Under the pieces are notes generated by a model, which was not told the DNA's origin, did no database searches, and saw nothing but the letters and a program-made list of their open reading frames with translations. Source: Flavobacterium tegetincola DSM 22377 (lineage in GTDB: Bacteria; Bacteroidota; Bacteroidia; Flavobacteriales; Flavobacteriaceae). From it: a stretch of 64,000 nucleotides of DNA. The stretch lies in NCBI RefSeq assembly GCF_000425485.1, contig NZ_AUDN01000025.1, forward strand, positions 17,176-81,175. The letters run 5' to 3'. The translations under genes and the position numbers were made by a program. Shown in pieces: positions 27,408-35,704 of this stretch (positions are counted from its first letter, which is position 1; every line of letters begins with the position of its first letter).

Positions 27408-27604
27408 AATTTTTTAATTGCTAATTTTTAATGAAATGAGTCTATCAAAACGAACACGGTTAAAGCATGATAAAATGATTGCTGAAGCGGCTCCGAGATC
27501 AGAGAACATTTAAGATTGTGTGATTAAATTATTTATATTTGGAGACTAATTGTTTTTTTATAATTAGACAAAAGTTCCTTTTCATTAAATAACAGTACTT
27601 TATA

Positions 27605-28525
27605 ATGGAAGTTTTTATAATTCAAGTAATAATTTTTGGGATCATTTTCTTAACATCTTATTTAGGACGTAAGAGTTTGGATATTACAGCAGTTGTTATT
27701 TCCGTCTTTACAATATTTGCTGTTTTCACAAGCTGGCTTATTATTTTACAATTTGTTACAATTGTAATTTCTTATTTATTTGCATTAGATAAAATGAGCT
27801 TACGTAAAGAACAAAAAATTCCTGCGAAAAATATAGTAATCCCACAGAACAATTCTAAATCTAATAATGATCGTGGTTGCCTTACTTTTACAACTTTATT
27901 TATAGTCGTTATGGGATTTTTATATGCTTATAATGTTTGGTCCGTAAAAAACTCAAATAATAAAATAGCTTCACCTACTATAATAGAAGAAAACACATTT
28001 AAAACGAAGGTAGATTCAAAAAATTATGATGATTATGAATATGAAAATAATTCAGATGAAGATCCTACATATTATGTTGATACTGTAAGTCATTCAAATT
28101 TTCAAAATTTTGATACTGAAGAAGAAAATAATTATTTTGAAGATGAATATAGATATGATGATGACTACAATGATTATCGAGACGCCTCTGTAAATGATGA
28201 AGATACTCATCACAGTAAAATGAAATATGGCAATTTTACATTTTTTCAAGATATAAATTGCGAAATAAATAATGCACAACTTCGAATCAGTAAAGGTGGA
28301 ATTAACCAAATTAATTTTTTTCTCCAAGTAAGTAATAAATATCAAATGGGAGAGATATCTGGTAGTGCAATAATTTCAAAGGATTTTCAGACAGCGATTT
28401 TTAAATCAAAAGATTGTGAATCCTTAATATTTTACTTTTTGCCTAATGAACAAATTCATATTAAAGAATTTAATTGTGATAATTATCATGGTACAAATAT
28501 TTGCTTTAATTCGGTGTTTTACTAA
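27605..28525 (+). CDS. Membrane protein with acidic Asp/Glu/Tyr/Asn-rich linker, function unknown
   Basis: This 306-aa protein is not one I recognise. Two to three hydrophobic helices fill residues 1-65, a further helix lies at about 98-115, and then comes a highly acidic, tyrosine- and asparagine-rich stretch (about 130-205). The C-terminal domain of about 100 residues may be globular. A TATATTTG box at 27534-27541 could be its -7 element. It is strongly AT-rich, like the rest of the island, and lies between the ribE fragment and the second copy of the hairpin repeat. Confidence 0.75.
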   Translation: MEVFIIQVIIFGIIFLTSYLGRKSLDITAVVISVFTIFAVFTSWLIILQFVTIVISYLFALDKMSLRKEQKIPAKNIVIPQNNSKSNNDRGCLTFTTLFIVVMGFLYAYNVWSVKNSNNKIASPTIIEENTFKTKVDSKNYDDYEYENNSDEDPTYYVDTVSHSNFQNFDTEEENNYFEDEYRYDDDYNDYRDASVNDEDTHHSKMKYGNFTFFQDINCEINNAQLRISKGGINQINFFLQVSNKYQMGEISGSAIISKDFQTAIFKSKDCESLIFYFLPNEQIHIKEFNCDNYHGTNICFNSVFY

Positions 28526-28610
28526 TCAGTATAAAATTATTTCATATTATAACTAATACATCCGCTCCCTAAATTTTATATCAGAAACCGCGACGCGCCG
28601 AATGTTTCTG

Positions 28611-28710
28611 ACTTCGCAGAAATATAATTTTTTCAATAAGCTTAAAACTGGAGACATCTTTTTAACAGAAGATAAAAAGCTTCGAGGTCAGAGACCATCG
28701 AAGAGCGGAG
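28611..28710. repeat. Right copy of the ~100-bp hairpin-ended repeat
   Basis: This copy pairs with 20250-20350 and ends in the same self-complementary CTTCGAGGTCAGAGACCATC block. It lies just upstream of the toxin-antitoxin promoter. The ORF that runs from 28602 through this repeat into the antitoxin gene is therefore probably not translated from its first Met. Confidence 0.75.
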
Positions 28711-28750
28711 TATCATTTAAATTGCAATTTATAATTTGGAACAAAAATTG

Positions 28751-28758
28751 TACATTTG
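28751..28758 (+). promoter_or_regulatory. -7 box of the toxin-antitoxin promoter
   Basis: TACATTTG matches the Bacteroidota -7 consensus and lies 23 bp before the antitoxin ATG. The -33 box is weak: TTTG at 28735 is too close and TTG at 28722 is slightly too far. Confidence 0.45.
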
Positions 28759-28781
28759 TTTACAAACAAAAAAATTTCATT

Positions 28782-28991
28782 ATGAGTACTTTAGAATTAA
28801 AACAAGAACTACATACTCTAATAAATGAGGCAGACGACAACTTCATAAAGAAATTTTATGAAATGGCTAAAACATATGCTATTCAACTTGAAAACGAAAA
28901 GATGATTGAAGAAGCTGAAGATGATATTAGAGAAGGTAGACTTTACAGCCAAGAAGAGGCTGAAAAAATCATCGCAAACTGGAAACCGTGA
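28782..28991 (+). CDS. Antitoxin of a type II toxin-antitoxin module
   Basis: This 69-aa, acidic, helical protein starts MSTLELKQELHTLINEADD. A charged C-terminus (IREGRLYSQEEAEKIIANW) is typical of small Bacteroidota antitoxins paired with RelE/ParE toxins. I start it at 28782, downstream of the -7 box, not at the upstream in-frame Met at 28602. Its TGA overlaps the GTG start of the toxin gene, so the two are translationally coupled. Confidence 0.85.
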   Translation: MSTLELKQELHTLINEADDNFIKKFYEMAKTYAIQLENEKMIEEAEDDIREGRLYSQEEAEKIIANWKP

Positions 28992-29296
28992 AAAAACCTA
29001 TTAATTGGACAGCACGTTCATTAAAAGATATAGATAAAATCACACGTTTCAACTCAATACTCTATGGTGTTGAAAAAGCAATTTTAATTTCTAATAGCAT
29101 TGCTCAAGCTGTCAAGATTTTAGATAATGAAAACTTTACAGATTTAGGCAGCGTTGACAAAGACTTTGATTATTTGTCTCGTAATTACAGAAAAATATTT
29201 TACAATCATTGTAAAATAACTTATCGAGAAGGTACTACTAAAATTTATATCTGTCGAGTATTTGATACAAGACAAAACCCTAATAAAAATAAATAA
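28988..29296 (+). CDS. RelE/ParE family toxin
   Basis: This 102-aa basic protein with a GTG start has the RelE/ParE pattern. The N-terminal INWTARSLKDIDKI matches the family's first strand and helix. The C-terminal CKITYREGTTKIYICRVFDTRQNP gives the strands and the conserved Arg-x-x-x-Asp-x-Arg ending. Members are either ribosome-dependent mRNA nucleases or gyrase inhibitors, and the sequence does not settle which. It is the last gene before the right direct repeat, a position where a stabilising module would help retain the island. Confidence 0.88.
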   Translation: MKKPINWTARSLKDIDKITRFNSILYGVEKAILISNSIAQAVKILDNENFTDLGSVDKDFDYLSRNYRKIFYNHCKITYREGTTKIYICRVFDTRQNPNKNK

Positions 29297-29309
29297 CAAT
29301 CTACAGCGC

Positions 29310-29349
29310 AAAACACCTCCCAAAATAAATTTAAAATAAGTAATTCACA
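29310..29349. repeat. Right 40-bp direct repeat of the ribE-recA island
   Basis: This matches 20145-20184 at 38/40 positions, with the first 30 bp identical. The sequence after it leads straight into the recA promoter region (TATTTTTACG at about 29366) and gene. Confidence 0.9.
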
Positions 29350-29391
29350 TTCTAAAATTAAGTATTTTTACGAAAAATAAGTGCCAATACC

Positions 29392-30408
29392 ATGAAAGAA
29401 AAAACAAGTTCAGAGAAGGAAAACAAGTTAAAAGCCTTACAGTTAACACTTGACAAATTAGACAAAACCTACGGAAAAGGAACGGTGATGAAAATGGGTG
29501 ACAAAGCCATTGAGGAAGTAGAAACTATTTCTTCGGGATCTTTGGGAATCGATTTAGCATTAGGAGTGGGTGGTTATCCAAGAGGAAGAATCATTGAAAT
29601 ATACGGACCAGAATCTTCTGGAAAAACAACTTTGACACTTCACGCCATTGCAGAAGCTCAAAAAGCAGGTGGAATTGCTGCATTTATCGATGCAGAACAC
29701 GCTTTTGATAGAAATTATGCTGAAAAATTAGGCGTTGATATTGAAAACCTAATTATTTCACAACCGGATAATGGAGAACAAGCATTGGAAATTGCAGAAA
29801 ACTTGATTCGTTCAGGAGCAATTGACATTGTCGTTATTGACTCGGTTGCCGCATTGACACCAAAAAGTGAAATTGAAGGTGAAATGGGAGATTCTAAAAT
29901 GGGTCTTCACGCACGTTTGATGTCGCAAGCATTGAGAAAATTAACAGGAACAATCAGCAAAACGCACTGTACCGTTTTCTTCATCAACCAGTTGAGAGAG
30001 AAAATTGGAGTGATGTTTGGAAATCCTGAAACTACAACGGGTGGAAATGCATTGAAATTTTACGCCTCAATCCGTTTAGACATTCGTCGTTCTTCTCAAA
30101 TTAAAGACGGTGACAACGTTATTGGAAACAGAACCAAAGTAAAAGTGGTTAAAAACAAAGTGGCTCCACCATTTAAAGTCGCCGAATTTGACATTATGTA
30201 CGGCGAAGGCGTTTCTAAAACAGGTGAAATTTTAGATTTAGCGGTTGAATTTGAAATCGTTAAAAAAGCAGGATCTTGGTTTAGTTATGGTGATACCAAA
30301 TTAGGACAAGGACGTGACGCTGTAAAGTCATTGATTAAAGACAATCCAGAATTGGCTGACGAACTTGAAGTAAAAATCAAGGATAGAATTAAAGAAAACA
30401 ACAATTAA
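29392..30408 (+). CDS. recA: Recombinase A
   Basis: This 338-aa RecA forms filaments on single-stranded DNA for strand exchange and the SOS response. Walker A (GPESSGKTT), the motif around IDAEHAFD, Walker B ([10 protein letters not shown]) and the L2 region ([16 protein letters not shown]) are all present. Length is normal. A terminator follows. It marks the conserved right flank of the island. Confidence 0.98.
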   Translation: MKEKTSSEKENKLKALQLTLDKLDKTYGKGTVMKMGDKAIEEVETISSGSLGIDLALGVGGYPRGRIIEIYGPESSGKTTLTLHAIAEAQKAGGIAAFIDAEHAFDRNYAEKLGVDIENLIISQPDNGEQALEIAENLIRSGAIDIVVIDSVAALTPKSEIEGEMGDSKMGLHARLMSQALRKLTGTISKTHCTVFFINQLREKIGVMFGNPETTTGGNALKFYASIRLDIRRSSQIKDGDNVIGNRTKVKVVKNKVAPPFKVAEFDIMYGEGVSKTGEILDLAVEFEIVKKAGSWFSYGDTKLGQGRDAVKSLIKDNPELADELEVKIKDRIKENNN

Positions 30409-30439
30409 TTTCGCACAAGCGAGAGAATAGTTCAAAAAA

Positions 30440-30472
30440 ACCGCTTCAATAGCAATTGGAGCGGTTTTTTTT
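30440..30472 (+). terminator. Terminator after recA
   Basis: The arms ACCGCTTCAAT (30440-30450) and ATTGGAGCGGT (30455-30465) pair with one G-U, followed by eight Ts. Confidence 0.9.
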
Positions 30473-30534
30473 GGTTTAAAACGCAACCTATAAAGGAATA
30501 TCTCATCCTTATTTAAAATAAAAGCTTTTAAAAA

Positions 30535-30948
30535 ATGAAAAAAATATTCCTACTACTTTTTGTATCTTTCCTTGCACTTTCCTGCTCAATTGATGATGGA
30601 GCTAACGATTATTACTACGAGATTTTGCCCGTCGAAAGTAATGATTTACCTGAATCCTTTGAATTTGGGAAAATTTATACCGTCACGCTAACCTACAAAA
30701 GGCCCACGGATTGCCACGGAAATGCTACTCTTTATTTTGAGAAAGAAGGTTCCACTCGTACGATTGCCATTCAAACTATAGTGGCAAATAAAAACAATTG
30801 CGAAGCAGTTCCAAATGAAGATTCGAGGGAATTGAAGTTTCAATTTGAAATTTTGAGCGACACGCCATACGTATTTAAATTTTACAAAGGCGAAGATGAG
30901 GCAGGAGAAGCCCTCTTTGAAAGCGTAACTGTTCCTATAATCAATTAA
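30535..30948 (+). CDS. Small lipoprotein upstream of an ECF sigma factor
   Basis: This 137-aa lipoprotein (lipobox ALSC, then SIDDGANDYYYEILPV) has alternating strand-like segments and two further Cys residues (DCHGN, NNCEA). I do not recognise a named family. It lies 15 bp before the sigma factor gene on the same strand, so it is probably cotranscribed and may belong to the same envelope-stress circuit; that link is inference. Confidence 0.8.
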   Translation: MKKIFLLLFVSFLALSCSIDDGANDYYYEILPVESNDLPESFEFGKIYTVTLTYKRPTDCHGNATLYFEKEGSTRTIAIQTIVANKNNCEAVPNEDSRELKFQFEILSDTPYVFKFYKGEDEAGEALFESVTVPIIN

Positions 30949-30963
30949 AAAAAATAAAAACCT

Positions 30964-31512
30964 GTGGGTTTAGACCAACTCATTATTGCTTGTAAAGAAA
31001 ATGACGCCAAAGCTCAGGAGCAAATTTATACATTATTTGCTCCCAAGTTTTTTGGCGTCTGCTTGAAGTATTCCACCAACTATGCGGAAGCGGAGGACAA
31101 TTTACAAGATGGTTTTATTATTATTTTTAAAAAAATGGAGCAATTTCAGTTCAAAGGCTCTTTTGAAGGCTGGGCAAAACGCATTATGATCAATAATGCC
31201 TTGCAAAAATACCGAACCCAAGTACGCTTTTTGGAAGTGGTCAATGACAATGTCGCGGAAGATGAAATTCCAGAACTTGATGATGAAGACGTTTCTTTGG
31301 ATTATTTGATGCAAATAATTCAAGAACTGCCGGACCGTTATCGGATGGTATTTAATCTGTATGTTTTGGACGGGTATTCGCATAAAGAAATTGCTGAAAT
31401 GCTTGAGATTACAACGGGAACCACGAAATCTAATTTGGCTCGAGCCCGAATGATTTTAAAGGAAAAAATTGACGTACACACTGGAAAAAATAAATTACCT
31501 TCGACAAAATGA
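30964..31512 (+). CDS. ECF RNA polymerase sigma factor (sigma-70 family)
   Basis: This 182-aa protein uses a GTG start and has sigma region 2 (about 20-85, including NLQDGFIIIFKKM). Region 4 has the helix-turn-helix (GYSHKEIAEMLEITTGTTKSNLARAR). No other sigma regions are present, as expected for the ECF class. The next gene overlaps by 4 bp (ATGA) and carries an anti-sigma-like N-terminus, suggesting a sigma/regulator pair. Confidence 0.93.
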   Translation: MGLDQLIIACKENDAKAQEQIYTLFAPKFFGVCLKYSTNYAEAEDNLQDGFIIIFKKMEQFQFKGSFEGWAKRIMINNALQKYRTQVRFLEVVNDNVAEDEIPELDDEDVSLDYLMQIIQELPDRYRMVFNLYVLDGYSHKEIAEMLEITTGTTKSNLARARMILKEKIDVHTGKNKLPSTK

Positions 31513-32960
31513 ATGACAAGAAAAACATAGACCGCTTGTTTCAGGAGCGTTTTAAAGATTTTGAAGCCGTTCCAGATGAACAAATTTGGAGCAACATTCA
31601 CGATGCTTTACACGAGAAAAAACGAAAAAAAGTAATTCCGTTGTGGTGGAAATTCTCCGGTATTGCCGCTGGGTTTTTACTCGCTTTTTTAGCATTCAAT
31701 ACGTTTTGGTCGCCATCCGAAACTGAAACAAGAATAGTAATTTCACCAGAAAAAACTAAGCAATCCGATGCCGAAAAACCAAATGTTCCAACTGAAACAA
31801 AGATTGCAGTGGAAGACCCAACTGAAATTAATGTAGAAGAAAATTCCACAAAAAGCACTAGAATTACTCGTCAAAAAACAATCGTCAAAAGCAATTTAAA
31901 TAGTCGTGCAATCAAAAAACAAAATGGAATTGCTGTAGAAAATACTGCGATTAAAAAATCTACTCAAAATCAATCGGCGTCAAATGCGATTCAAAATCAA
32001 AAGGCCGAAATTGATCAAATAGTTTCAAATAATTACATTAAAAGCGTTGGGAGTGAAAATTCATTTGAGGACGATTATATTTCAATAAACAAAGAAAAAA
32101 TTGCTGATAAAAGCAGAAATTCCAGCGTAAATAATGATGCATTGCAAAAGGAGAAAGACGCTTTAGCAGTGACTTTAGTTGCGGAACCCAATCCTCTAGA
32201 AGAAATTTTGAAAAAGAAAAATGAGAAAGAAACTGCAGTTGCCGTTGTTAAAATAAACCGTTGGAATGTAACCACCAATGTGGCTCCTGTATTTTTTAGT
32301 TCCGCTGGTAATGGTTCGCCGATTGAAGCGCAATTTGAAGGCAATAGTAAAACTTTTGAAAATAATTTGAGCGTTGGAATTGGTGTTCAATATGCAGTAA
32401 ATAAAAAATTATCGGTTCGGAGTGGCGTAAATAAAGTGAGTTTAGGTTATGGAACTAACGATGTGGTGTTTTTTGGCGGAATCAATTCTTCGGGCGTGAG
32501 TAATTTAAGTACTACCATGGCTACATCAAATATTGAAGTTATTAGTGCCAATAATATTGCGGCATTACGGCCTTTTGAAGACAACTTGTTGAATACTGAA
32601 AGTGGTGTTTTGAACCAAAGAATGGGTTATTATGAAGTGCCGTTGGAACTTTCCTATGCAGTGGTGGATCGTAAAATTGGCGTACGTGTAATTGGAGGTT
32701 TGAGTACTTTGTTTCTCAATGAAAATTCGGTTTCTGTGCAATCTGCCAATACGACGATGAGTTTGGGGAAAGCCAATAACTTAAACGACATTCATTTTAG
32801 CGGAAACGCTGGCGTGGGTTTTAATTATAAATTTTGGAACTCTTTTGAGGCGCACTTTGAACCGACTTTCAAGTACCAATTCAATACTTTTAGCCGTGAT
32901 GCCGGAAATTTCAAGCCCTATTTTGTGGGATTGTATACGGGAGTAAGTTTTAGGTTTTAA
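31509..32960 (+). CDS. Membrane-anchored anti-sigma-like protein with C-terminal outer-membrane-type beta-barrel region
   Basis: This 483-aa protein has a cytoplasmic N-terminus (about 1-48, with VPDEQIWSNIHDAL). One membrane helix (about 51-69) follows, then a Lys/Thr/Asn-rich low-complexity linker (about 75-235). The C-terminal region (about 250-483) has porin-like alternating strands ending in VGLYTGVSFRF. A single TM helix followed by a barrel-like domain is common downstream of Bacteroidota ECF sigma genes. The ATGA overlap implies translational coupling. The N-terminal part may hold the sigma factor, but no zinc anti-sigma motif is visible. Confidence 0.75.
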   Translation: MNDKKNIDRLFQERFKDFEAVPDEQIWSNIHDALHEKKRKKVIPLWWKFSGIAAGFLLAFLAFNTFWSPSETETRIVISPEKTKQSDAEKPNVPTETKIAVEDPTEINVEENSTKSTRITRQKTIVKSNLNSRAIKKQNGIAVENTAIKKSTQNQSASNAIQNQKAEIDQIVSNNYIKSVGSENSFEDDYISINKEKIADKSRNSSVNNDALQKEKDALAVTLVAEPNPLEEILKKKNEKETAVAVVKINRWNVTTNVAPVFFSSAGNGSPIEAQFEGNSKTFENNLSVGIGVQYAVNKKLSVRSGVNKVSLGYGTNDVVFFGGINSSGVSNLSTTMATSNIEVISANNIAALRPFEDNLLNTESGVLNQRMGYYEVPLELSYAVVDRKIGVRVIGGLSTLFLNENSVSVQSANTTMSLGKANNLNDIHFSGNAGVGFNYKFWNSFEAHFEPTFKYQFNTFSRDAGNFKPYFVGLYTGVSFRF

Positions 32961-33034
32961 TTATAGGAGCTTATACTAAGGTTTATTTTAGTTGGAAAAT
33001 CAATTTAAAATCAACTGTTAAATTTTAAAGTATT

Positions 33035-33042
33035 TATTTTTG
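33035..33042 (+). promoter_or_regulatory. -7-like box upstream of the effector/immunity patch
   Basis: TATTTTTG fits TAnnTTTG. It precedes a leader (AAACACCCTAATTATG) that resembles the AACACCCCAAATTATG leaders of the 20-24 kb array. No good -33 box is present. Confidence 0.35.
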
Positions 33043-33095
33043 TACGAAATTTTTTATTAATTTAGTAAAAATTTAATACTTTAAACACCCTAATT

Positions 33096-33354
33096 ATGAG
33101 GGAAATTTCTTTACCACTTACTTGATGATTTAACTTCTGGTACAAACCGTGATGCAGTTGAAAATATGCCTCTGTATCAAACCCCTCCCTCTTCAAGTCC
33201 TGTTGATTGGAGTTGGAATACCTATGCAAAATATCTTAGCTTGCAAGGTTTAGCAAATTGTTCAGGGTTCAAGATTCAATACCCTTTAGGTTCAGATGAA
33301 AAATTCCTATATTATCAATATAATATTAATGCACATTATAATTTAGACTATTAA
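33096..33354 (+). pseudogene. C-terminal gene fragment, family A (first copy)
   Basis: An open frame from 33100 (KFLYHLLDDLTSGTNRDAV…) to a stop at 33352-33354 ends with DWSWNTYAKYLSLQGL, PLGSDEKFLYY and NLDY. It lacks a start in frame; the ATG at 33096 is in another frame and hits a stop after nine codons. The same tail, WNYNTYFTYLSYQGL … PEGSDAFYIYK, recurs at 35705-35872. Each tail is followed immediately by a member of one paralogous exported-protein family. It looks like the surviving end of an effector gene. Function is unrecognised. Confidence 0.6.
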
Positions 33355-33357
33355 AAG

Positions 33358-33798
33358 ATGAGAAATATTATTTTACTAGCAATTTTTATAACTAATTATT
33401 CAACTGCTCAGGAAATGCATAATATCCTGAAAAAAGATACCATTTATGTCATGTTTGAAGCAAGTGTTGATCAACGGAAATTAGATATTAAAGGATATCA
33501 TAATAATGGATATTCGTTCTTGAAAACAATATTTTTTAAATCAGAGGTTATTGTTGATAGTCATTATGAGAATACTAAAATTAGAGATGCAAAAGTACTA
33601 TGTAAACCTAAAAAATTTTTAAAAACGATACAAAAAAACACGATTGATGTAGGGTTCATGAGAAAACATGGAAACAATATTTTTGTAAAGTCACTATTTG
33701 GAACGGATAAAATATACTTCATTATTGATACGGCGGAATATAAAAAGAATATTGTAATACTAAGGGAGGTTAATTCTCCAGTAATTATTTTAGAATAA
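33358..33798 (+). CDS. Exported protein of paralog family A (putative immunity protein)
   Basis: This 146-aa protein has a signal peptide (cleavage near STAQ-E). It aligns along its length with the protein at 35850-36383. Shared features are the KDTIYVMFEA/LDTIFILYYK start, then TIDVGFMRKHGNNIFV versus TIDVRFLKKYHYYIYT, and a common ending PVIILE/PRYIVE. Both lie directly behind the same gene-tail fragment, as an immunity gene would lie behind its effector. I recognise no named family; the immunity role is inferred from context. Confidence 0.75.
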   Translation: MRNIILLAIFITNYSTAQEMHNILKKDTIYVMFEASVDQRKLDIKGYHNNGYSFLKTIFFKSEVIVDSHYENTKIRDAKVLCKPKKFLKTIQKNTIDVGFMRKHGNNIFVKSLFGTDKIYFIIDTAEYKKNIVILREVNSPVIILE

Positions 33799-33808
33799 AA
33801 TTACAATT

Positions 33809-34213
33809 ATGAGAAAAAAACAAATAGTGATGATTTTGGGTATATTAACGTTTTCGTCTTGTAAAGTGCCCAAAAATCAAAATCAAGAAGATAATTTTAG
33901 AGATAAAGAAAAGCAAGAATGGATTTTTGCATTCAAGTCAAGTGTTTTTTATGAATGTGTTAAGCATAGTGGAGTTAAGATTGAAAAGGATGCATCTCCG
34001 TCTTTAAATTTTGAAGTTTTGGGTGATTTCAAGATTTCATCAAAGACAGATTTGATAGGAAAGAGTTATTCTAAAATCATTGAAGATAGATCCGCGTGGT
34101 TGAAAGATGGAGATTTAGATGGATATAAAGCTATTACTAATGGATGCTTGTCTTTCTTTGCCAGTAGAGAATTAGATTCTATTGCAAATGTAGAATTTGA
34201 AAGGTCAAGATGA
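33809..34213 (+). CDS. Lipoprotein resembling T6SS amidase immunity protein Tai4
   Basis: This 134-aa lipoprotein has lipobox SSCK. The mature part contains a Cys after a WIFAFKSSVFYEC segment and a C-terminal CLSFFASRELDSIA motif. The paired cysteines and the C-L-x-x-x-x-S-x-ELD ending are what I remember of Tai4, the periplasmic inhibitor of the peptidoglycan amidase effector Tae4. A paralog lies at 34537-35052. Between them is a degraded gene whose end looks like Tae4. The call rests on motif memory plus context; a profile search was not possible. Confidence 0.6.
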   Translation: MRKKQIVMILGILTFSSCKVPKNQNQEDNFRDKEKQEWIFAFKSSVFYECVKHSGVKIEKDASPSLNFEVLGDFKISSKTDLIGKSYSKIIEDRSAWLKDGDLDGYKAITNGCLSFFASRELDSIANVEFERSR

Positions 34214-34512
34214 TATAATATGTCAATATATTGAAGGTGGAGATGATAAAACTATTTCCTAAATGCGAAATCTTTAAATAAATGGATGCGAGAAACCTTC
34301 GGGACAAATCCTGCAACTTCTGCCACTCCATATAACGATAAGCATCTTTCATTTACTGGTAGCGATGGTGGAACAAATGGTGAAAAATTTTCTAACTTGC
34401 CAGAGGTTCAAACTTGTCTGGACATGCAGATTTAATAAATGATAATTACTGTCTAGGAAATTGTAATTTTCAACTACCTGTTGAACATATAGATATATGG
34501 ATTTTAAATTAA
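34214..34512 (+). pseudogene. Degraded Tae4-like amidase effector fragment
   Basis: Three frames can be joined. 34209-34258 reads EGGDDK. 34250 onward reads NYFLNAKSLNKWMRETFG and continues through TGSDGGTNGEKFSNLPEVQT to about 34410. The last frame reads LSGHADLINDNYC…CNF…EHIDIWIL and stops at 34510-34512. The 'yf…L..WM…fG' segment, the SGHADL motif with its His, and a final W-I-L are features I associate with the NlpC/P60-like amidase Tae4. At least two frameshifts and loss of the N-terminal half make it inactive. Confidence 0.55.
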
Positions 34513-34536
34513 AAATTACTTTTTATACAAACAACT

Positions 34537-35052
34537 ATGAAGAAAAATATATTATACTTTAGTTTTTTAATTGCTATATTTTCTTGTTCTAAAATGCCAA
34601 ATCAAGCTTATTTTGGTGATGATTTTGGAAAAGGTGAAGGTTATAAGTATGGCAAAGTAAGTAACTCGTGGATTACCGCATACAAAGACAATGTTTTTTA
34701 TAGCTGTATCAGAGAAGGATACAAAAATGATAGTATTTGGATATTAATGGATAAAGAAGATTGGTTCAACACTTATGATGCAATTGATTTGTTGGATATT
34801 GATTCGACTATTTTAATTGGACAGAAGGTTATTAAGAACCTACCGAAAGAAGTATATTTCAATTCTCAAGAGTTTCCTTCTGCTAACGACATAAGTAAAC
34901 ATAAAAATTACATATCTTCAACTTGTTTACACTACTACATAAGTAGAGAATTAGATTCAATTGCAAAGCAAGCGTTTAAGCGTGAAGTACAAAGAAAAAC
35001 AGAATTATATGGCAAAAATTATTATCCGTTATCAGACAATGAAAAGAATTAA
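34537..35052 (+). CDS. Second Tai4-like lipoprotein
   Basis: This 171-aa lipoprotein (lipobox IFSC) is paralogous to the 134-aa protein at 33809. Both have a W-x-x-A-x-K/F-x-x-x-VFY-x-C segment and the ending CLHYYISRELDSIA / CLSFFASRELDSIA. It has an insertion in the middle (about 65-120) and a longer basic tail. It follows the first Tae4-like remnant by 24 bp and is followed by a second one. A retained, intact orphan immunity gene is the simplest reading. Confidence 0.6.
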   Translation: MKKNILYFSFLIAIFSCSKMPNQAYFGDDFGKGEGYKYGKVSNSWITAYKDNVFYSCIREGYKNDSIWILMDKEDWFNTYDAIDLLDIDSTILIGQKVIKNLPKEVYFNSQEFPSANDISKHKNYISSTCLHYYISRELDSIAKQAFKREVQRKTELYGKNYYPLSDNEKN

Positions 35053-35201
35053 CAGAAAAAAGAGAGGATAATGAAAATTATGTTTTTCAGGAAAAGCACT
35101 TAACAAAAATAGGAACAAAACATTTGGGTTGGCAACCTTGCCCATTTGATTGTTTTTTTAATTTGCAAATAGAAAGAATAGACATATGGATACTAGAATA
35201 A
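35042..35201 (+). pseudogene. Second degraded Tae4-like C-terminal fragment
   Basis: The frame 35042-35201 has no usable start and ends CFFNLQIERIDIWILE. This parallels CNFQLPVEHIDIWILN at the end of the first remnant. Only about 50 codons survive. It overlaps the end of the preceding lipoprotein gene and the start of the next gene. Confidence 0.5.
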
Positions 35202-35704
35202 AAATTAAATTTATTTATTTTCAAGTTATATTAATTATGATAGCAAGTAATTTGAGTGCACAAGACTATGTTGTTAAAGACTCCATAGTTGTTAATGGAA
35301 TTAAGCAAGAGTATTCACACATCAGCTTTGGAAAACATTCGGGCACTAAGTATTTTAAAATTATTTTATGTAACGAGGGAAATCGTGCCCTATTTGAAAA
35401 TGAAATTATATATTGTAGAAATACTTATAAATCCGATTTCAGCGAGTTTTATTTAGTTCCTAAAGCGAGTATTAAATATGATGAACAAATACATACTGAA
35501 GAGATAGTATTTGCTTTATTAAAGAAAATTGATGCCCAGAGAATGAAATCTAACTTATCAACTAGTTTAATTCACTCCAAGTATTCAATTGACAAGGATA
35601 TTTTTGAGTACTACACTGAAAAACCATTAAAAAAAGTAGAAGATTTTAAGGATTATAAGTTTATTGATAAATTAAGTAAGGTTTGCGATTTTTTGCGAGA
35701 ATAA
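35186..35704 (+). CDS. Exported protein of unknown family in the effector/immunity patch
   Basis: This 172-aa protein has a signal peptide ending NLSAQ. The start at 35186 lies inside the end of the preceding effector fragment and may have been created by the rearrangement. No alternative Met gives a full signal peptide. The mature part is mixed alpha/beta with single Cys residues (ILCNEG, IYCRN, KVCDF). I do not recognise it. Its stop is in frame with the family A tail that follows, so readthrough would fuse the two. Confidence 0.65.
   Translation: MDTRIKIKFIYFQVILIMIASNLSAQDYVVKDSIVVNGIKQEYSHISFGKHSGTKYFKIILCNEGNRALFENEIIYCRNTYKSDFSEFYLVPKASIKYDEQIHTEEIVFALLKKIDAQRMKSNLSTSLIHSKYSIDKDIFEYYTEKPLKKVEDFKDYKFIDKLSKVCDFLRE

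Noticed and set aside
28602..28781. 60-residue N-terminal extension of the antitoxin
   Set aside because: It passes through the hairpin repeat and the TACATTTG -7 box; the shorter protein has the normal antitoxin length.
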